A stretch of 35,690 nt of DNA from Phallusia fumigata (lineage: Eukaryota; Chordata; Ascidiacea; Phlebobranchia; Ascidiidae): contig QXVZ01029109.1 in NCBI GenBank assembly GCA_008931825.1, forward strand, positions 1-35,690, read 5' to 3'. The notes beneath the pieces were generated by a model, which was given only the letters and a program-made list of their open reading frames with translations, did not search any database and was not told the DNA's origin. This document shows, piece by piece, positions 24,001 through 32,689 of the stretch; the stretch's first letter is position 1; every line of letters starts with the position of its first letter. A program made the translations under genes and the position numbers.

Positions 24001-25462
24001 CTGGGTTGAGAACCCCTGCTTAGGGTGGGTAACGCCGTTGGTCGACTCACTGCAGTTAAAGACGGCAAAATGTATGAGAAACATTGGGACGTTTTTTGCT
24101 TGGCTGAGTACCGACCATCTCATGTTAATACCACATATAACATTGCAATTCGCCCTACGCCATACTGTTAACTCGTTTAAACTTAATTGTTTTCTACTTT
24201 AGAATTTTCGGAGAATTAAACGTTGTTTAATTAAACTGGTCAGTTACAGTGAAAAATATTTTGATGAATCATACACCATAACTTAGACGTGTTTGAACCC
24301 GTAGTCATCATTTTGCGATGTTTATTAGATTTTGCATCAAAATCATCGATGCTAGTTAGAAGGTACCTAATATCCGGTTACTGTCTCTGATCCGCTCATT
24401 CTAAAGTAGCATGTAAAAGTTGTTCTTCTTACGGAATGTGTTTGTTACCAAAGAAACCACAGGTGAATGACATCATGAGCTCGCCGATCAGCCAACCAGA
24501 GGCGTCGCAGCAGTCGGTTGCCAAGCAACAGCAGCAGTTGAGTTTGGAGGAGAAGCAGAGACTGGCTCGGATGAAGCAGCAAGAGCGGCAGATGAAAAGC
24601 GCGGGAAGCCTGCAGCCAATCAGCGTCGCGAAACCCCCGCAAAATAAACCTATGGTACATGAGCTTGATTTCGAATCTTAATGAAAATACCGACGTATAT
24701 GTTTGATTTAATGTACTTACTGGCCAAAGGCAACTGCTAAATTGCTTTTTTTACTGAAAATGCGCTTGAATGCTGAATCCTTGGGACTGGCTGGTAACTG
24801 AAAGCAAAATGCACTTTTAGAATCAAACAAAAGATCTCACATCAAATTTAATGCAACGAAATCTTAACTCGATGTCGTCATCAACCCAGCGCCCCAGCAT
24901 GCCTTCAATGATGATGTCATCACAAGCTACGTCACAGATGATGACGGGACCGCAGCAACCTAGGTCAAATGGGATGATGTCGTCTCAAGCAAATTCAACT
25001 ATGATGACGCAACAACCCTTCCCAAGTATGATGACGTCACAAGCTCGGTCTGGAATGATGACGTCATCAAGGCCTGCAATGTCGGGGGTGGGCAACGCAC
25101 CCATGCAGAACACTATCCAGCCGAGGATGTCACAATTCAATTCGATGACGTCATCAAGTTCATGGCAACCGACGTCATCGGGCAGCATGAATGCATACAA
25201 CGGAATGTCAAAGCCCATGCAGCCCCAGAACAACGGCTTTATGACATCACAACCGAGACCTATGATGTCATCAATTCCTGCATCCAACCAGGGCAGTTCG
25301 TCGTTGAACAATTTTCTCAATATGCAGCAACAAAAACCGCCCATGAATCAAATGCAAAACAACGGTATGACGTCACAAGGGATGTTTATGACGTCACCGA
25401 TGCAGCCGGCGAAGCCGACACAGAATTTGAACAATCAGGATTTGTTGGACTTCCTCAACTAA
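15011..25462 (+). CDS. SCYL2: SCYL2 (CVAK104) pseudokinase, clathrin-coat associated
   Basis: Exons: 15011-15193, 15906-16063, 16613-16754, 17061-17207, 17634-17855, 20211-20327, 20736-20861, 21519-21695, 22159-22395, 22746-22914, 23365-23474, 23586-23714, 24463-24654 and 24821-25462. This gives 916 residues, close to the roughly 930 of vertebrates, with consistent phases. The order is N-lobe (about 30-110), then a kinase-like fold to about 340 in which HRD reads HGN and DFG reads FEF, with LAPEYIL kept. HEAT-like helices follow (about 345-560: LPSLTSEFSNPDMIPFVLPN, MDLLLQKTPSDK), then a coiled coil (about 595-625) and a low-complexity Met/Ser/Gln tail. NQTKDLTSNLM matches the vertebrate KQTKDLT segment. 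The protein ends DLLDFLN, a possible clathrin-box-like end. SCYL2 acts in clathrin-dependent traffic between Golgi, endosomes and plasma membrane. The exon 4 donor could be 17198 instead of 17207. Confidence 0.95.
15194..15905 (+). other. SCYL2 intron 1
   Basis: 712 nt of AT-rich sequence between a GTAAGT donor and a tttacAG acceptor. No repeat or second gene was recognised. Confidence 0.8.
16503..16707. repeat. Direct duplication across the N at 16605 (exon 3 start)
   Basis: 16503-16604 and 16606-16707 look identical over about 102 bp and include the acceptor and first 95 bp of SCYL2 exon 3. The left copy ends at the N. An unmerged contig overlap explains it. Confidence 0.9.
16510..16604 (+). 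pseudogene. SCYL2: Truncated duplicate of SCYL2 exon 3
   Basis: It encodes the same GESIVFCTEPVFASVANVLG segment as the full exon at 16613-16754 and is cut by the N. It is excluded from the gene model. Confidence 0.9.
18321..18437 (+). pseudogene. SCYL2: Duplicate (allelic) copy of SCYL2 exon 6
   Basis: It has the same splice sites as 20211-20327 and three differences: one Arg/Lys replacement (AGG/AAG) and two silent changes. It is intact, but the gene needs only one copy. Confidence 0.85.
18838..18963 (+). pseudogene. SCYL2: Duplicate (allelic) copy of SCYL2 exon 7
   Basis: It encodes the same 42 residues as 20736-20861, with only silent differences seen (for example GTG/GTA, CTC/CTG, CTA/TTA). 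Confidence 0.85.
19496..19662 (+). pseudogene. SCYL2: Truncated duplicate of SCYL2 exon 8
   Basis: It matches 21519-21685, with one silent change seen (AAG/AAA), and is cut by the N ten bases before the true exon end. Confidence 0.88.
21224..21510. repeat. Direct duplication across the N at 21367 (SCYL2 intron 7)
   Basis: 21224-21366 and 21368-21510 are virtually identical over about 143 bp and end at the N, so this is an unmerged contig overlap. Unlike the larger duplication it shows almost no SNPs, as expected if both reads come from one haplotype. Confidence 0.9.
21882..22083 (+). mobile_element. tRNA-derived SINE in SCYL2 intron 8
   Basis: Its A-box-like head is TAGCCGAGTGGTTAGTATG and its B-box-like motif is GGTTCTAACCC near 21931. 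The body TTTCCCCGAGACACTTAAAC and the tail AACGGAGCTGCA match the SINE at 4512 in the same order. An A-rich stretch lies near 22028-22046. Confidence 0.75.
23792..24018. mobile_element. hAT-like MITE in SCYL2 intron 12
   Basis: Left end CAATGGTTTTTCACC; the right end in reverse complement is CAGGGGTTCTCAACC (11 of 15 match). Flanks are ctttaggg on the left and cttagggt on the right, a near 8-bp target duplication typical of hAT elements. No transposase frame. Confidence 0.65.
24896..25400 (+). repeat. SCYL2: Degenerate codon repeat in SCYL2 exon 14 (MMTSQ-type units)
   Basis: Units such as ATGATGACGTCACAAG and ATGATGTCATCACAAG recur irregularly, encoding M-M-T/S-S-Q/S. They account for five TGACGTCA palindromes in about 370 bp. 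The tail is expected to be disordered. Confidence 0.8.
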
Positions 25463-25661
25463 ATAAACTGCGATGTCACAAAAGTGAATTGTGAATCATA
25501 GATAGTTGCGGATGTGGTCAAATTTGCAATAATTTAATGGCGCTGTATCGTTTGTGATTTGCTTGTTTTCATTGTATTTAGACAATCGTTGTTTTGCCTT
25601 TTTGTACGCCTACTTCAAAGCCCAGTTCCGAACCTGACGTATTGAAAACTATTTGATTAAA
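25462..25661 (+). terminator. SCYL2 3'UTR with candidate poly(A) signals
   Basis: AATAAA overlaps the stop codon (25462-25467). A weaker ATTAAA lies at 25656-25661, followed by an A run and TTTG. The second, giving a 200-nt 3'UTR, is the more comfortable choice. Not resolved by sequence. Confidence 0.4.
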
Positions 25662-27160
25662 AAAAGTTTGTCAAAAATAACATTGTGTCATAGAGAAGCG
25701 CTGTATTTCGATTACTGTTTTTGGTGCCTGTAGTTACGACAAATTGCACCTTATTAGTAGCACCTTTACATGAAGACTGTTAAATTTACACTTTACGTGC
25801 AGTATATTAATTGTAAACCGATCATATATAACGTTTTATGGTAAACTAATCATAATTAATGTGCTGTTATAATCACGGCTTCGTGCGGTTTTCCAACAAG
25901 CTTTGTGTAGTTAACTGGGAAAGCTCAAACCACTGGCAACAAACCGCCTCTAGTGACAAAATTGTGCATTTAAACAGGATATTATTTCCGTCCATCGCTT
26001 ACACTGATCGCTATGCTCTTTTTTCGTTCTCTTAAACATTATATTCCAGTGGTTCCCTAACTTTCTGGATTTATTCCCCCTTTGCTTATTTTAGGACTAT
26101 TTATTCCTTTCCTACTAAACGAGAAAGGAGATAAAGTAATATGATAAGGTTCGGAACCACTGGTCTACGTACAAAGAAATACTTCACTTATCCTAAATAA
26201 CTTAACTATAAAGTGGAAATTCTTCCCCTGAAACTCGTAAAATTCCTCTCCAGTAGGAAACCACTGATATATCTACTTTGGCATGCCATCCAGCGAGATT
26301 TTGATTTCAAGCTTCACTTTTCTCCACGTGAATATGTAAATGATCGGTTTTGATTGGGCATTTCACCTCAAAGAGGTCTCGCTTGTGGCCATATTTCATT
26401 TTGTGTCCCATTTAAAATTTGATATATGTATCTACACACAAATTATATCTTGCTGTGTGTCGGCGTTTCTCTTCACTTCGCTTGAATGCACAAAGCTCGA
26501 AAACTTGCTTTCAGCCTACAAAGCTGTGCTTATGTGACAAGATTCTAAGACTATTACAAGTTGCTATCGATGCGTTTTGTCAGTTGTTATTTTTGTCTTA
26601 ATGTATCTGTAGTTTGATGTTACCAGTTCGTTGTGGTCACGTGATAATAACTAGACTCCCTTCCAGTCTTTACTGCTGCGGTGCTGTGTATTTTGCGCCT
26701 CGTTGTCCTGTGCAATAGACATGTATGTTTTATAAATACATTAACTGCTCACCAAAAAATTCTGCAATCGACCAGGACCAAACAACGATTTACAAGGGTT
26801 TGAAACCAAAGACGAAGTTTTGGAAAACTAAACCAAAAAATTTAGGTTTTTTGAAAATTTGTGTTGAATAGACTTAATATTGCAAATGTGACCTTCGATA
26901 TAAAAATGTTTTATTGAAGTGTTTGTCTAAAATTAACTGATTTACAATCAACGCTAAAAAAGTACGGCCTGTGGTGGTTTCATTTTGTGCTTTCCGCGTT
27001 GTACTTCAAACGATTATTTCAAAGGACGCAATTTTGTTCGTCACAAATTCACAATCACAATTCACAAACTACGAATTCGGGGCACTATAGCCTGCTGCAG
27101 CGATTTGCATTAAAGGACGCGTTTGTTTTGTCTATTTTTGTGTACAAATTGGTGTATTTC
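25662..27160. other. Intergenic DNA between SCYL2 and the zinc-finger gene
   Basis: AT-rich, with one MITE (annotated separately) and no supported gene. Open frames of 60-70 codons at 26340-26601 and 26987-27199 lack motifs and splice logic. Confidence 0.55.
26047..26266. mobile_element. hAT-like MITE, 220 bp
   Basis: The ends are CAGTGGTTCCCTAAC and, in reverse complement, CAGTGGTTTCCTACTGG. An internal inverted copy TTCGGAACCACTGG lies near 26152. The flanks tatattc and tatatct agree at 6 of 7 positions. It is the best-preserved member of the family also seen at 1127, 5026 and 34668. Confidence 0.65.
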
Positions 27161-27164
27161 AGTA
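27148..27164 (+). promoter_or_regulatory. Probable spliced-leader acceptor of the zinc-finger gene
   Basis: attggtgtatttcAG ends at 27162, leaving two bases (TA) before the ATG at 27165. This repeats the arrangement seen at SCYL2. Confidence 0.5.
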
Positions 27165-30100
27165 ATGGGAAAAAGGAAAAACCCTCTGCCAATTATTGAC
27201 TTCGGTTTCGCACCGCAAAAAGTTGTTGATGAGTTTGCTTCCAAATTCGGAAACTGCAGTTTGGCCGAAGCACTGGAGTTGGCATTACAAGAGTAAGTTG
27301 TCTGAATTTGAACCCTTCAATATACGTGTCATTTCAAATAAACAAAACCTGTATTTAGTCTTTAAAGTATGCAATAGTTTAACTTTTTTTGTGTTTTTTT
27401 TTTTTTGTCGAAGACACAATAGGCACAAATAAGTACTTTTTGGGCAAAAACGTTACTAGTTGTCCGAGACGTTTGATACAGACATAAAAATCTGAATGGG
27501 ACTTGTTCCTGAGAGCGTCCTAGGTTCGAATTTCATGGAAAAACATTATTCACTTATATTTTGGTTCGAAAATACTGAACAAACGTTTTGTCCACTGGGT
27601 TGCATACTTAACAAGACGCTCTCAGGAACGAGTCCCATTCAGATTTTTATGTCTGTATTAAACGTCTTGGACAACTAGTCTTGGACAAATTTTTTGTGAG
27701 GTTTACCACTGGTAAAACGACAAACAGTCTTGTTAAGTATCTTTTGGTTGCCACTTGCCAATAAAACCAAAGTTTAACCCATCAGCGAAGCTCCACCAAA
27801 GTTTATTAATTTTATGCTATGCCAACAAATAAACCGAACTCTTGCTTTCAGGAAGGACAACATTAAAGGACTTTATGAATTCATGTCATGCGATAATCCA
27901 GTCAGCTGGATGACCCAAACCACAATCGATGAAGATCAAGAGAGGCTTGAAACAGCTTTGGAAAATCTAAATGAGTTTGTTACAAAATTCAGAATTGATG
28001 GAAGGGCTGCGGCCCTTGAAATGTTGCTGTTTTGTAACAAACCTCCTGAAGCAAGTAAATGTCATTTGTTAAAATTGTTTTTTTATATTATGCCCTGGTG
28101 CAGTTTACAATTTATACGTAGATTGGAGTTTAGGAAGCGAGATTCCATGTCTACTCCTAAATTTCCTGGCTATATTAATTTGGGTGCAAGTTGAATTTTG
28201 TTTACTGAGTATTACAAAAATATTTTTATCTCCACTTCCTTCTGTCATGTTTCTGTAATTGTCTGTATTTGCTCTGTTCAAGGCATTATTTGACTGAAAA
28301 CCTAATGTTTGTTGGGTGCTCCTTGCCGAAATTATTTACCACTTAATTCATTTGTTACATATGTTTGCTTTTGCACACACAAATTTTCATGTTAAAAGCA
28401 TAAAGCACATCAATGGACAATTACATACAATGTGGAAAAATGCCCTGAAAATGCACAGAAAATAGAAGTGTCACAAACACTTACTATATAAAACTTTGTT
28501 GGTACTGGTACTGTCCTGGACCACAGTGAGTGGCTGTTTACAATAATGTTATTGCTGCGTACAGCTACTGAAGTGGAACATATCCTGGACTGGACAGTTG
28601 AGATAAATGAAATTCCCAAGCTGGAAATTATTGAGTCAGTCTTGGATGATGATTATACCAATGGAAATGATCAATGCCAAGGTATAATCCCCGTTTATCT
28701 TTGGAATGGTGTCCTAAATCCATAAAGTTATGCTCGTAATAAGTCTGCAGTTATGATTATAATGTCCATTAATTTTCTTTCATCTGTTTTGTGAAGTTTG
28801 GGACATAAACTTGTTGTTTTGACGAATCTGGTTTGGAGCAATGGTACTAAAATTTTAGGATCAACACAGTCACAGGATTAGAACCAATATCCTTGCAAAG
28901 ACCAGACAACTGTGCCACTTTTTTGCTGGAAATTTAAAACAATTTTTTTAGTTTGTGTTTGTACAAATAGTAATACAACATGTTTTTTCTTTCCAACTAA
29001 AATAAAGGAACTTGTTTTATTCTCACAGAAGAAGACGATTCAAGTGATTACAAACCCACATTTCTGACTGTTGTGCAAAGAAAAAAACGAAAATATACAA
29101 AGCGTTTAAATCCTGATGGCACACCAAAAATACGAATGAAAAGGAAAACTAAACTAAACAAACAAGCATTTGATTGTAAAACATGTGGAAAAGAATTTCC
29201 ATTGTAAGTAACCCTTCAATACTTTTATCAAGAAATGCTTTTATGTACTGTTTTTTTATTTTTCTGTATAAATGCACAAGAAATTTAATAACATACTATT
29301 TTGCCAGGCATAACTAACTGAACAGTCAATGACAACTTTTCTTGTTCCCAGTCCCTCATCGCTCGCTGTCCATGAACGTACACATACAGGAGAAAAACCA
29401 TTTGTCTGCGAAGTTTGCTGCAGATCCTTTACGCAGAAAGGAGGCCTTGATGCTCACCTCAAGATCCACCAGGCCAAGGAGTTCTTTTGCGAGAGTTGTG
29501 GGATTGCATTCGCAACAAACAGAGGTAAATTTACTGCTTCGTTTGTTCTCAAACCTAAAATACAATCTTCATTGGGATTGTTTGCCACCAAAATGCAAAA
29601 GGAGCTGGTATAACCAAACAAATTCTGGTTAACAGTAAATCTCATTTGTTTGAACTGTAAATGCTATTAGCGTGCTCCAGTTATATTTAATAGGCCTAAA
29701 ATTGACGATATGTATAGGGGCAAAACTTGGAGTAATTTCATTCCACTCACTGGGGAAAATGAAACGTTTACCAACAACATAAATTACCAGAAACAAGTAA
29801 TCAGCAAGTGTTTTGAACATTTCGTAGAGCACCGAGCATTTCGTGTCAATACTCCGATGATCTATCGGGCTATTATGCCGTCACGTACTTCTAACGTGAC
29901 ATAAATCGACGTATTTTTGACATATTTTTTTGACTGAATTTTCAAGGTATCTTGCCCCTTCTTATCAGCGCCCCCTAATCGCCCATCTAGTGGCTAGCGC
30001 CTTTAAGAAACCTATTAATCACATACATGCCTCTTGTTTCAGCTCTCAAGGATCACAGTCGCATGCACACAGGAGAGCGACCTTACGTATGCGATCATTG

Positions 30101-30413
30101 TGGAGTTGCCTACAGCCGAAAAAGCTCACTCAACGAGCACGTAACACTACACACCGGCCAAAAACCTTACTCCTGTTCGGTTTGCGGACGAGCTTTCCGA
30201 AAATACTGCAGCAAAACGAAGCACGAACGAATTCACGCCGATAACAAGCCCTTTGTGTGTGTGGAGTGTGGCAAGGGCTTTACGCAGAGGTATAACCTCA
30301 AGGTGCACATCCGGAGTCACGAAAAGAGAGACAAACTGGCCGAGAAAAGGGAACAGATGCGAGCTCAGCACGACGCCACGCGGTCACAGCTGTTACCTGT
30401 TGTCGGACGCTAG
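27165..30413 (+). CDS. Six-finger C2H2 zinc-finger protein
   Basis: Exons: 27165-27292, 27852-28054, 28565-28681, 29029-29203, 29352-29524 and 30043-30413. Phases are consistent and give 388 residues. The N-terminal half has no recognised domain. It starts MGKRKNPLPIIDFGF, is acidic around 136-155 (LDDDYTNGND, EEDDSSD), and then has basic nuclear-localisation-like clusters (QRKKRKYTKR, RMKRKTK). Six fingers of C-x2-C-x12-H-x3-H follow, with first Cys at about 199, 227, 254, 282, 310 and 338. TGEKP/TGERP/TGQKP linkers join fingers 1-2, 3-4 and 4-5. The 2-3 and 5-6 linkers are atypical (QAKEF, ADNKPF). Finger 1 is split by the exon 4/5 junction and finger 3 by the 5/6 junction. The tail is charged and ends LLPVVGR. 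A nuclear sequence-specific DNA-binding factor is expected; the orthologue is not identified. Confidence 0.9.
27455..27679. mobile_element. Fold-back element with about 65-bp inverted arms
   Basis: ACTAGTTGTCCGAGACGTTT at 27455 through GAGAGCGTC near 27518 returns as a near-perfect inverted arm ending ACTAGT at 27679, with about three mismatches. A loop of about 90 bp separates the arms. It lies in intron 1 of the zinc-finger gene, so the pre-mRNA can form a long hairpin. No coding capacity and no clear target-site duplication. Confidence 0.85.
28855..28935 (-). mobile_element. SINE remnant, minus strand
   Basis: Read on the minus strand it has GTGGCACAGTTGTCTGGTC, then TTGCAAGG and GGTTCTAATCCTGTGAC, aligning with the head of the SINE at 4512. 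It lies in intron 3 of the zinc-finger gene. Confidence 0.6.
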
Positions 30414-31040
30414 ATGGAGCTGCCGAGCTGCCAATTTTCAATTGTGCAAAACGTGCGTCTGTCACTTGGAAATATGATAGTTTATTGGTGTGTTTTTTAG
30501 TTGTTTCGTGCAACTTCCAAATAACCGTGAAAAATTAGCTGCCTTTATAACAACTTTCTTATATTTAGGCTACTTTTGACGTGTTTTGTTTGTGTTTTAT
30601 TATCCCATCGTTCGAACCCAATCTATCTTAGGAGCAACGGATTTTTTCCACAAATCTTCTACCCATGTAGATGCAAATGGAAAGACTCTAAAGACTCTTG
30701 GATTTCCTTTTTGTTCGAATCATGAAACTACGGAAATATACGCTTTGTACGGAATATACGATCACCAGTTGTTTACACTCAAGTGTGTGGTATTGCTACG
30801 TTGCAATTGATTGGGTAAGGCTCAATATTCAAAGCTCTAAAATTTACACCTTTAAGATCCGCCGAAAAGGGACACTTTAAGAGTTCGGCTTAGATCTTCA
30901 AATCTGAATAGCACAGATCTTTTGCTTTGCCGCATGGCCTCTGTAGTCGATTTTACAAACACTGGAACGCACATAGGCATCGGGACGTTTTGTATTTTGA
31001 ACAACGCAGCAATAAACGAACAAAACAAAATCGCATTACA
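30414..31040. other. Convergent intergenic region
   Basis: It lies between the zinc-finger stop and the stop of the minus-strand secreted gene. No canonical AATAAA is obvious directly after the zinc-finger stop. AATAAA at about 31011 reads on the plus strand. No gene or repeat is supported. Confidence 0.5.
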
Positions 31041-32363
31041 TCACAACACGTTAGGTCCGCAACCCCGCTTCCCCTGGCGTACAAAACTGGCGCAAATTGT
31101 GTTGTTGATTTGCTGGAGAGGGTGCTCTGGCTTTATCGGAAGGTTCTGGTCTCTCAGCATCATTTGGCAAATCGTGCATTGGTTGGGATACCATTGTGGC
31201 CCCAGGCCCTCCGGACCACATCCCGCGCACTGAGTGTCGATGTTACGGCCGCATATAAATCCTCTCCTGTGTTTCATGTACATCGTCCCGCAGTGATCCT
31301 GTAATTTCGAACGATCAGATAAATGTTGTGTTAAACCAGTGGTTCTCAAAATGGGGTTCACGGTCCCTAAGGGTCCATGAGGTGATTTTAAGGGGTCCTT
31401 CAGTCTTTTTTGGTTGATGATATGTCCCGTGACTACTGATATATCTCGTATGTACGTTTCATGTGCAGCGCTGGTTGCGCCCATTGTGGCACCACCGCGT
31501 AATGCTGCTTTGTAAATTTAATTGTGAAAACACACAAAGCTGAATTGTAATCGAATGGAGTTAACTTAGGTTAAACTTTTGGTAGACCGCCAGTCATCAA
31601 AAAACTGCAATGGAAACCGTCGTGCAAATAATTTTAAAAAGTTTTAGAACCACTGTGTTAAACAGAAGTAGGTTAAAACGTTTCATTTGAAAAGACTATT
31701 TTTCTTAGGGGAAATACGACGCTATTTACTGAACCAGGACCAATCATTCTAATGTTCTAGAATAGGTTGCTATACTGCGCCAATAATTAGAAATTAAGAT
31801 CTATAATAAACAGGACTGTACCGTTTGCTAAACATTTCAAGATGTTTTTTCTCTCCAAAAGATAGTTAAAATTGACGCGCTACTTTACATTCAAATAAAA
31901 TGTTCGTAAGGTTATCCCCACACGTGTATACAAATATTTATAATTTAATAACCGCCAGTGGGCGCTACATCCCAAGGTTTTACTCTTGGAATATATAACG
32001 TTTTCTTCAAAACATAGTTAATATTGACACTCTACCATATAATTCAACAAAGTGTTAACATGCTGTTCGTGCACAAAAATGTCATAATATTTATTATTTT
32101 ATAACCGTCAGTGGGCGCTACATACCAAGGTTTTAACTTTGCATTTCAGGTCGAAACAGGTTCTTGCAAATTTCCTCATACCCGATTTGCATTCAACGTC
32201 ACAGCGAACATCCTGTGCTTTCGTGGTTGCGTCTGGCACACTTTCAACTAAAAAAGCACGTCATTGTTAGGTCACAGACACGAATGACGTCATAAAGAAA
32301 GTTGTAGAACTCACCGATTATGAGTGAAATTGATGCAAGCGCTATCCCGAAATACAGGCGCAT
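31041..32363 (-). CDS. Secreted protein with 12 cysteines (unknown family)
   Basis: Three minus-strand exons: 32363-32315, 32247-32138 and 31298-31041, giving 138 residues. Exon 1 encodes MRLYFGIALASISLII, a signal peptide ending near the first junction. Exon 2 has four cysteines spaced C-x3-C-x10-C-x4-C. Exon 3 has eight: C-x12-C-x7-C-x2-C-x13-C-x2-C-x24-C-x10-C, and ends CGPNVL then stop. One N-glycosylation site, NNT, is present. The exon 1/2 phase (1 plus 2 bases) and the 2/3 phase (0) fit. The exon 2 donor is weak (AAA|GTTAAA) and abuts a tandem repeat, so the 2/3 join is the least sure part. An even cysteine count and no transmembrane segment suggest a disulfide-bonded extracellular factor. 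I recognise no family. Confidence 0.65.
31337..31655. mobile_element. hAT MITE with perfect 8-bp target-site duplication, 319 bp
   Basis: The ends are CAGTGGTTCTCAAAATG and, in reverse complement, CAGTGGTTCTAAAACTT. TGTTAAAC flanks the element exactly at 31329-31336 and 31656-31663. The 8-bp duplication and CAG.GGTTCTCAA ends are diagnostic of hAT transposons. It carries no transposase and sits in the second intron of the cysteine-rich gene. Confidence 0.92.
31845..32137. repeat. Imperfect tandem repeat, two units of about 140 bp
   Basis: Unit 1 (about 31845-31983) and unit 2 (about 32001-32137) share CATAGTTAA/GATAGTTAA..ATTGAC, the block AACCG.CAGTGGGCGCTACAT, and CCAAGGTTTTA. Unit 2 ends exactly at the exon 2 donor of the secreted gene. 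Unit 1 carries its own donor-like GTAAAACC on the minus strand. Confidence 0.75.
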
Positions 32364-32689
32364 TTTTGTTTATTTATACACTTTCGAAACACAAACTGTA
32401 ATGGAAAGATTGCAAATTTAATTTGTGTACAGTAGCAAGGATGGAGGTACGTTACGGTACGCTGCAAAAATCATCACAAGATACGGTACCTAGGTACGTT
32501 ATGTCCTAATAACAAAGTACGTGGCACGCACAACTCAACACGTACAGTACCTTATTGCCATCCTTGCGCAGTACCAAGACAAATTACGTTTTTACGTCAA
32601 GCTCCAACTCAAAAAACACAATAGATAGCGGTACATGTATCCATGGCAAGTCTGTATAAGATGTCATCTATTTTAAACATATTAACGGC
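32364..32689. other. Spacer upstream of the cysteine-rich gene
   Basis: Non-coding. It contains inverted GTAC-rich short motifs (ggtacgttacggtacgc, aggtacgttatg, cacgtacagtacc) around 32445-32545 of unclear meaning. On the minus strand TATAAATA lies about 13 nt before the ATG at 32363, too close to be its TATA box. Confidence 0.45.

Noticed and set aside
24851-25344. Long frames on the minus strand and in the third frame over SCYL2 exon 14
   Set aside because: They are shadows of the repetitive Met/Ser/Gln coding exon.
27400-27450. Microsatellite-like T run near 27395
   Set aside because: It is a simple homopolymer in an intron with no further structure.
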